Positions 56,346 to 64,000 of a stretch of DNA of 64,000 nt are shown in pieces. The notes beneath the pieces are model-generated. The model did no database searches, had not been told where the DNA came from, and was given only the letters and a program-made list of their open reading frames with translations. Position 1 is the first letter of the stretch, and each line of letters starts with the position of its first letter. A program made the position numbers and the translations under genes. Source of the DNA: Ephemerocybe angulata (lineage: Eukaryota > Basidiomycota > Agaricomycetes > Agaricales > Psathyrellaceae); the NCBI GenBank assembly GCA_013368325.1, contig JAACJK010000060.1, positions 682,001 to 746,000 on the forward strand, written 5' to 3'.

Positions 56346-56829
56346 CTTGGTAAGTAGGATCGTGGTGGTCTACCATCAGCTCATGTCGCAATCCTGCAGG
56401 AAAGTTTGCCTCCTGATCATAAGGAGAATATGCTTGAAATCTTCAAAGCGTCTTCCACACTTTTGCCTCGTGAGTTATGCTTCTTAAAGCACTGCAGACG
56501 TTTGACTAATCCCTGGTGTTATAACGGCCTGTGCTACAGGAGTAACTCTTCTGAACTCAATGAAAACGACATACCACAGTGGGCATGCATTGCTGAGCGT
56601 CCGCGCCGACGATGTTCTAAGAGGTGAGCCTCGCTTCAGAATACATTTGATAGGTCCTCTAATCAACTTAGTCATGAAGAAGTGGTGGAAATGTTTCGTT
56701 CTTATGCTTGTTCTTACAGTCTTCATCGCTCTTGTCACAGATAACCTGCGGAACAACGAGACCCCCATCAATTCCCTTTATCTTCGACAGCGCCGCAGGT
56801 CGTATGCGAGGCAAACTATTCGATCGTAA
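56296..56829 (+). CDS. Small single-pass membrane protein, divergent from the SUN gene
   Basis: Four exon pieces join in phase on the plus strand: one ending WAGIL at a gtaagtagg donor, one with ESLPPDHKENMLEIF, one with VTLLNSMKTTYHSGHALLSV, and one with VMKKWWKCFVLMLVLTVFIA, followed by a polar, Arg-rich tail. Introns are 47-60 nt. The last exon contains one clear transmembrane helix preceded by KKWWK. If the start is the ATG near 56296, the gene overlaps the first exon of the SUN gene head-to-head; a later start would avoid this. No family is recognised. Confidence 0.5.
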
Positions 56830-59800
56830 AGTAGGCGACTTATATTTTACTAAATCATCTTCTCAGGCATAGTACAGCATAATGTCCATTGCTACGTAGA
56901 ACTATCGATCGAAAAATGCACGCTCGAGTAGAAATGATGAACCCAGGCTACGACGGTCGACAGTTCAGCATGTTTGTTATTGAGTAGCTTCAATCTCGCA
57001 GATACGATCAGTAGCGCCAATCTTTAAGGGCGACCTGGGAGCATTACAATGTGCCTGAAACCAGCTCAGCTGGGCGCTTAGGCTGCTCGGCAGACTGAAA
57101 AAGTGCATAGGTTCCCAGGATATAAACTCCGCTAGGGCGCTCAATGCCATTCTCCGGGGCCGACGCGTCGTTCTAACTTGTAGTTCACCATCCCTGGACC
57201 GTCGCCTTTCGCCGGGTTTCGTCGCTGGATTCTTCCATTCCCTGGCATACCAACTATATTTCACATACATTGATACGTCGCCTTCCAGACGGATCACCTC
57301 TCTGGAGTCGTACGCCCCAGCTAGGTCAGTGGAGCCCGTCAGCGGATTAAGTGCATACAAAGTGCATATGCATCGATATCATGTCTCATTAGAAGCAGTT
57401 CGGTGAGCTCTAATCTTCCGAGTCCTTCTGGATATATCATGGCACTTACCAGCCCCAGAATCGCCGGTACGAAAGCAATATGTTCTTTACCGTCCAACCG
57501 TCCACTTTCTCTCGACCCAACACCGACCGTCTTATTTGTAGCCACTGGCATGTATTCCATAGATTGCGAGAGCGCTGCAATGCATCATATAACCCTAGGG
57601 TTGGAGAACAGCTCGACCAGATTCCTCTACAAACCCTCTGTCCATTTCTCCGTCGAAGGAGACCCAGAAGGTCCTGCAGAATAAGGAGTTTCATGGTGTT
57701 CTCGAAGGCTGGAATAACGCGGGGCTGCTGACGCCTTCAGATATATCTTACAAACTGAGTCCCTCATGTGCAGTCTTTCCTTTGATACTTACTTGATAAT
57801 AGGTAACCCGGTTTTGTCGTATCTAGACAGACAGCAAAGCTACGCCATTTGAAAGGGATATACGGTTAGAAATGTGATATTAAGCGTGGATTAGCGCCCA
57901 TACATTGAAGTTGGAAGCGTGTACTCAAATCATACTGATGCCGTTCCTAGGTAATGATTAGCTAAGATAAGATTAGAAAAAGTGGGGTATGGGCGCTTGT
58001 TCGCCTGTGTCGAGCTTGCGCAGCCGGAGTGACGCACCCACACAAGGCCTGTGAACGCGTAAGTATGCGACAGGAGTGCCCTGCTCGTTCGCAAAGCAAT
58101 GGAGCATAATGACCTCTCCAAGGCTCTCTTCAAACCCGTGTAATTCTTCGAGGTGTGTATACCTGTGTGAAGCGGCCGATGCTTTGCACGGCATTTACCG
58201 AGGCATTTTGACTGTATTATACTCATTGGGTTGGGCTGATAATGTCTTTGAGATGAAGTCACCCCTCTACGTGCAGGGTGATAAGGAGGGAGATCGAACG
58301 AAGAGAGTCGTGCTGTATGTTGAGCCGTGATCAGTATCCCGATTGACGAAATGGGATAGATCGACTCATACCATAAGTAGTCCAGTTGGGCGTGCATTAT
58401 TTCTTAACACGTTGCAAGTGTTAGAGAGGTATACAACTCATTAAGACGGCCCGGCGTACCTGAAGGCCATAACAAATTCCGAGAATTTGGAGTACGGGGA
58501 GCTGCGTATACATGCACTCCTCCACTTTAAATTTCCTCCCTTCCTTTCACCTCCCTTGTCACTTTTCCCCTCCGCTGTTCATTCCTCTCCACCGTCGCTG
58601 TCCCGAATCCATGCTCGTCGTCGCACACGACGAGCTCAGTCTAATGTTCCCCTCTCGTCTTTCTGCCGGATTAACTGATGTCATACCTATTCAGCCTTGT
58701 TCGCTTCACCTCCTGCGTTTCTCGTCACCACTCTCCACTCTTCCACCACCACCACCCTCCTCCGTTGTCGTCGTCCTCGTCCAACGCAGCACGCAGGTTG
58801 CCCAGGTAAGCCAATGGAGACCGTGTTGGCGCTGACACACAATCTTTGGTCGTCTTTGGTCGTTCAGGATGAGCGCGGAGCACTGAACGGGTTCTCCTCG
58901 TCGTTCGTGGTGGTGGCGAACCGATGATGTCTCGGGGACGTTGCGATTGCGGTGAGTCCTACATTCCTTCTTCCGTGCTATGGGCGTTGTTGACGGTATT
59001 CCTGCAGCTGTGGGAGGCGATGACGTCGGTACATCCGTCGTGCTCGTTGGGCCGCATTCCTAACGAAGGTAAGTGAGGATACGCGAATTGAAAAGAGGCA
59101 CTGACCTTAGGACAATCTAGCGGTCTCTCTAGCACCTCCACCACCCTCGTTCACCAACGCCTCGACCGATCACAGCACGCAAGTCACCCAGGTAAGTCTG
59201 TCGCACATCTCGTGTCGGCACTGACGCGCTTTCTTTCATTGCCCAGGGTCGGTTGGGATGGGCGCTCGTTGTGGTTCGCCGCAGTGAGATGAGAATCCAG
59301 CGGAAAGAGCTGGTGGGGTAGACAGTGAGTCCTCAACGTCGTTATCGTGTTATCGTGTGTTCTGAGTGCTGCCGACGGTGTTTCTGCAGGGTACTATACA
59401 CCACCATGCTGGAGGAGTCGGCAAGTTCGATGTCCGTTCATCGTTGTCGTTGTCTTGGCTCGGCGTGTTGTCGCCTCGGTTGTGCTCGTACGGCCGTCGG
59501 GGGCCTGCTTTGGGCGGGGAAGACTCCTCCCTATCGAAGAGCACCAAGTGCAACCGACATAAGCAGGAGCCGGCGCCGTGGTGTAGCCCTGCAGTAGAAT
59601 GAGTGGGCTCGTTCTTCAAAAAGTGAGGGTGTGGGCGCACCTTCCCAGTTTTCCGCCGCCAAATTCTTCAGCTTGAGTCGAGGTTATACGCCTGCGAGCG
59701 GTAACCCGGAGTCGCCTGGTCTAAATGGCAGAAGCAAAGGCATGATCTGTGTCGTTGGTCTCATGATGATATTTCTTCAGCCCCCGCATGTCGTCGGAGC

Positions 59801-60042
59801 GATATTTCGCCTCACTTCACAGTTGGTCGTTCCATATCGTATCACGTCAAGCTTTGGGCGCTTAACTCAGTTTGAGTCTTAGGGTGTGAGGGACTCGGGC
59901 CTCTTGCGGGCCTCCACCATCGGCGCCATCATCTCGGTGATTCAGTGCAGTAACCCTTAATACTTTGATAGGATTGGTTCGATATCGAGTTCAGTTTATT
60001 GTGTGCTGCGAGTGTCAAGAACTATATAGGGGAAACAAAAAT
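56830..60042. other. No confidently supported gene
   Basis: At 56977-57731 both strands have protein-like frames (minus LVSAMIYPEGLGRLELTELL; plus MALTSPRIAGTKAICSLPS), but neither gives a phase-consistent set of exons. From 58700 to 59600 two decayed copies of a unit of about 360 bp share cagcacgcag/cagcacgcaag, a cccaggtaag donor-like word, and gtgagtcct...gtttctgcag, suggesting an old tandem duplication of an intron-containing gene piece. Confidence 0.4.
58780..59400 (+). repeat. Degenerate tandem duplication, about 370-bp unit
   Basis: Words acgcagcacgcaggttgcccaggtaag (58785) and atcacagcacgcaagtcacccaggtaag (59170), and gtgagtcctacattcc...attcctgcag (58950) and gtgagtcctcaacgtc...gtttctgcag (59325), recur in the same order. 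Confidence 0.6.
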
Positions 60043-61853
60043 CTACATAGAGCGCGACGTGATGATACAGATGAAGAGATAGACCGCGAAAAAAGAAAGA
60101 CAAAAGAAGTCGCGAGGGTAATCGAGGAGATGGTGGTCCGGCCTAACGGCAGCAACCGCGGTGACGATGAGGATGGCGCCGACAAAGGAAAACATAAGTG
60201 AGAAAAACGAAACCTCTGGGTTGAAGCGAGCGTATTCCACCCTATGGATAGATGGAATGCTTCTCCTCGTTCTCAGCTCTGACTCGAGGCTTGGGTTCGC
60301 GGCCAGCGTGGGTCTTCTCGGATTCGGAGGCGAGGTCATGGTCATCGTACTAGCAGCACTTGTGATCCTCGGAGAGATAGGCTCAACGGACGAAGGTTCA
60401 TCATCCCAGTCATACCACTGTACTGTAAGTAGTGGATCAAGTGAGTGACGAAGGCTAAGAAACATAGTGGTTGAAGGTTCTTACTTCGGGGCTTCCTCTG
60501 CCAGAGTCTGACACACAAATTGTCCGGGTTCGCACTTCCCGTGGCAATGTACGCCGGGGAGCCACTACCACCCACATACGCCTACATAACCGGCATGTTT
60601 AGCAAGGAGCTCGAGAAGAGATATTTCAGCTTTCACATACCACCGACTGAATAACGTCCGAATCTGTGATATAACTCGGTTAGCACACACACATATATAT
60701 AAGTGTCGAGAGTATGCCTCACGGTGGTTGATCATGAATTGGGCCAAGCTATCGTCCTCTCGAGTTGCTGCAACTGTTACCCTTCCATTCGCAGTTCCAC
60801 ATAACACGTGTGCGTCGTTGTGGATAAAGAGAACAGGCAACGGAACATTGTTGTCGGAGTCTACATATTCATGTATCGTTCGGAGGTGCTTGCACGTGCC
60901 AATGTCATAGATGTCGAAGCCATCGTACAGGTTGGAGCACACCATGGTCTGGCCAGCTCGGTCAACTGCGGATCTCCCACTAGCAATTGCGTAAGTGTAA
61001 GTTAAAGCTAGATGCAGATTGCGAACTGTGTGTTCTCACATTCGGTAGGACCTGGGTTGAATTGTCCAACATTCTTTGCGCGATTTCACACTGTAGCAGT
61101 GGATGCCGTCCTCTAAGAAGGTAACGAGCACTTCCTGTCCACCACGACTGAAGTGGACGCCGCGAACTTCGGTTGGAAGTACCTTCGGAGGCGGTGCCGA
61201 AGGGTCGATGCTCGATAAGTCAAGCCAATTGAGGGCGCAAACTTCTTCGTATTGATCTAAAAATTGCTGATATCAGGACATATACTAAAGCAGGTTTAAG
61301 TCTACTCACCAGCACTGAAGTCGGGTGCGGAGATAACTATTACTGAAGCGCCGAGCGCAATGGCCAATCGATCGCTTACGGCGTCGAACGACAGACAATT
61401 GATCTGTATCAAGGCTTGCCACTCCGGAGAGAGATTGTCGTACTCTTCGGGGGCAAAAGTGAGAGCATATGCACGTTCTCCGACAGAGTCTCCCTTTGTG
61501 CAGGTCAGTAACAGTCCAGCAAGGCAACAGTGACAGTAGCATACCAAGGGTAGGATGTGCAACTCGCAATTTGCCTGACCGACGTACAAGCGGTGACTTC
61601 CTGGCATCCATAACAGCGAGGTTATTGAGGACTTGAAATGGTACCTGTCTGAGACGTCTGCTTTCGTCTCCCCAGGTCGCAAACGAGCTAGTTCGGTGAT
61701 CAGCAGTAACCCGCTGCCATCTGCACTTGCCATGTACTGTCCATCGGAAGAGAATGCGACACAGTTAATGGGACCTAAGTGACCAGGTACAGAGCCTTTG
61801 AAGGTGTACATCGAAGGCGGTGAAGGTAGAACAAAGAGCAGCACGACCCTCAT
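60043..61853 (-). CDS. WD40-repeat protein with C-terminal membrane segments
   Basis: Seven exons join in phase: 61853 (or 61811)-61545, 61493-61310, 61256-61040, 60979-60723, 60663-60641, 60581-60485 and 60422-60043. All introns are short GT-AG. The product is 474 or 488 residues depending on the start; the ATG at 61811 (MYTFKG) fits the usual beginning of such proteins. WD-like units start with GHLGPINCVAFSSDGQYMAS and continue with SITSLLWMPGSHRLYVG, INCLSFDAVSDRLAIALG, VRGVHFSRGGQEVLVTF and PAYIATGSANPD, so a beta-propeller fills most of the protein. The last exon adds a Ser/Thr-rich linker and two hydrophobic segments (FFSLMFSFVGAILIVTAVAA and FFCLSFFAVYLFICIIT). It is probably a membrane-bound scaffold; partners are unknown. 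The frame is intact. Confidence 0.85.
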
Positions 61854-63319
61854 GCAGTGGTCCGCATATCATATACTTATCACGGCACCAGTTGTTTACT
61901 AAGCAGAGCCTCTATACATGTATACACGGAGTAGTACGGGCACAACAATCGTTGGGCGGAGATGCCAAAGGTTGCCAGAGGGGATCGGCTCGCCGAGAAA
62001 CTGGCGCCAAGGGGGAGAAGCGATATACACCCGGAGTCGGTGCGGATGGCATGGTAAGATCTTCAGGTCGAAGATCAAGCAAATGACTTGGAGGTGGGAG
62101 GCGGGGGAGACGGCATCCGGACGTTACAGCGAGGAAGCCCTGGCGGAGGATCATTAAATTGCAGTAGCGAAGGGATGGTCGTGAGCACTGGCGAAGAGAC
62201 GAAAGACACCCGAGGCCGGTGCGAATGAAACTGTGGTACTGCAGCTCGAAGAGTCGGTCAATAGACTTGAGAGGGCGAACTGACACAAGAGGCTGTAGCG
62301 GTGGGGTGACGCTGAAGGCATTGGTTAGGGACCTTGCCTGAGAAGTGGAAGTACATATCTACCTCGTCGACTTTACTCACTAGTCCAACCTGTCCAAACC
62401 GACCCGTCCAACCCGTCCAATCGCAGGCCAATCTGTCCAATCCAACCTCCCTGGTACTCGTCCGAGCCTAGGCGACACTGAGATGGGCTTGCTGCCAGTC
62501 ACAGACCACATCCATGTAAATCTACTAGAGGTAAAATGTCAGTGTCAGTCATGGTTTAAGCGAAAGAAGCGCACTCCACCGGCGATCCTGTCCAAACCGT
62601 CCAAACGCCTCCAGGTGAAGGTCGCAGGGAGATTAGAAGAGAGAATCAGGCGTGTAGTGGAGCCGTAGTGCCTGTATTATTATACGAGACCGTATCACAG
62701 AGAAGGCTTCCAGGAAGATATCCTACGGGCGGCAGGATGTCAGTTTGTCGTGGGCGAACCCCAACCACTCTGCGACGAGGCCATAAGCGTTGGGCTCGGA
62801 TATTGGCCAGTTTCGCTTGCGAACAGAAAGGCTTGCGGCTGAAAGAGGTGGAGTTGGAGAAAGAACGGAGAGCAGCCGTGGTGGTGGGAGTAGAGAGTGC
62901 AACGACGAGCAAGCCCTCGCCGTCATCGCCAACAACAGCGATCACGTTTTGATGAGCCAATCGGAACAATCCCGAGATTCCGGGCGTCTATTCTCCAGGT
63001 CCTAATTATGGCGGATTTTCCTACTCCAGCAATCTCCCTGAGAAAGACACCTTAGGCAGGAGCGAAACGTAATGCCGAAGGTATCAAAGTCAGCAGGATT
63101 CAGTCCTGCCCAAGGTGGAGAAAGAAAAATAGTGCATTTTCCGCCGGTCAGATATGGTAGAAGGAACCTCACTCAATGACGCCCAGGAACATTGGCGAAC
63201 TGAAGTACAAGGGAAGGTCCCAATCAATCGCATGAAAGCCTAAACTAAAAGTAATTCCAACTACCCTTCCTCTAGGGAGAGTACCTCGGCTAATAAAGTT
63301 ATACCAAATACAACGGCGC
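61854..63319. other. No supported gene
   Basis: I see a run of tgtccaa/cgtccaa words at 62380-62450 and again near 62587-62610, a possible old duplication of about 190 bp (61998-62085 and 62190-62270), and an isolated R1 end motif gggcgtctattct near 62979. No gene is supported. Confidence 0.5.
62979..62993 (+). repeat. Isolated R1-like end motif
   Basis: gggcgtctattctcc resembles the R1 left end but is short; chance is possible. Confidence 0.35.
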
Positions 63320-64000
63320 TCAATCTTCGTAATCCTGCGGCAAGGGCCGGGGCCTCCAGCCTTCGCGACTCCGTTCTCCGCCCGATGTGCATTCGTAGCT
63401 GTTATAGTCCCCTTCCGACCCACTCACTTCCAGGAAGCGACGACGTGCTATGCGGACTCCCGCCAGAGATGAACTTGCCCGAGCTATACGACGGCGAGAG
63501 CGACGCGCTCCGATTCTTGAGCCCAGTCTCCTTGTCATATGCCTCGCTCACCGCATCCTCATACTCGCTCTCCTCATGACTCTGCCCCTCCCGCTCTCCG
63601 CACCTTCCTCATCCTCCTCGCCTTCCGAATCACTAGCATCATCCGCCCCCTCAAACGTACCTACCAGGGTATCCACAATTGTTAAAATCTTCATTGCAGG
63701 CGCCGGCATCCGCGTCTACACTCGCTCCCCTGTCCTTCGCCCTCACGTCCCCATTTTGAGAAGCGCGAACGTCGCTCGACCGAACTAGGCTGCAAGATCC
63801 AACTCACCTGGATCCGAATATATTTGCCAAGGCCAAACGAAGCTGTCGAAAGGTGAACCTGTTGTGAGGTCAGTTCTTTTGTTGTATGCCGAAAGCACGA
63901 CACTCACAAGCCAAGTAAGATCAGACCCGGGCAGACAAAGTGCAACATGGCTCGGTTGTAGGTGTATTCAACGAGGTCAGATTTTCTTTGCACGACAAAA
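63320..64000 (-). pseudogene. 3' part of an unidentified gene running off the window, apparently disrupted
   Basis: From the right edge, minus-strand exon-like pieces encode DLVEYTYNRAMLHFVCPGLI, then TFRQLRLALANIFGS after a GT-AG intron, and then a polar stretch. Next follow HEESEYEDAVSEAYDKETGL and SLSPSYSSGKFISGGSPHST and, in a shifted frame, SEGDYNSYECTSGGERSREG ending LPQDYED. The first piece is hydrophobic and could be a membrane helix; the end is acidic and Ser-rich. At least one one-base shift (near 63424) separates the last two parts, so the gene is either broken here or has an intron I cannot see. No family is recognised. Confidence 0.45.

Overview
The window reads as nuclear DNA of a filamentous basidiomycete, most likely an Agaricomycete. 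Genes are split by many short GT-AG introns (about 50-77 nt), no gene sits in an operon, and the recognisable families (MYND, RING, WD40 with a membrane tail, SUN, nucleoplasmin-like, Brr2, group III HAMP kinase, a LINE) are fungal or general eukaryotic. I found no rRNA, no convincing tRNA and no CRISPR. Gene density is low, and much of the sequence is repeats and dead gene pieces.

Layout. 1-8.5 kb is mostly empty except for a two-exon zinc-finger-like gene (3221-4420, minus) and a small terminal-inverted-repeat element (7552-7912). 8.5-13.6 kb (minus) holds a large broken copy of the spliceosomal helicase gene BRR2 with an internal deletion, nested tandem duplications and a second scrambled partial copy. 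13.75-38.1 kb is an accessory stretch carrying several copies, in both orientations, of one dispersed repeat family (called R1 here). One R1 copy was split by a 5'-truncated LINE. Scattered in it are dead pieces of RPL10/uL16 and of an APN1-type endonuclease IV, and several genes that look intact: a MYND protein (18948-20481), a coiled-coil protein (23044-23949), two nucleoplasmin-like genes (32392-32907 and 34674-35713) and a RING gene (33446-34182).

41.1-46.0 kb holds a COG6 remnant and a chimeric locus in which the 5' half of a VID27-like gene is embedded inside a remnant of a NIK1-type histidine kinase HAMP array. 47.9-50.4 kb has two neighbouring plus-strand genes, one of unknown function and RMI1. 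53.9-61.9 kb has a RING gene paralogous to the one at 33.4 kb, a SUN-domain gene that opens head-to-head against a small membrane-protein gene, and a seven-exon WD40 gene with a C-terminal membrane segment. A disrupted gene runs off the right end.

The live genes do not form an evident pathway, though several have nuclear or chromatin-type domains (RMI1, SUN, RING, nucleoplasmin-like). The most unusual property is how the dead genes are broken. They carry an unusual load of short tandem duplications (10-223 bp), in and out of frame, and several conserved genes are present only as internal or 5' pieces. For most genes that I call intact I checked every exon junction for GT-AG signals and reading-frame phase; where I did not, the entry says so.
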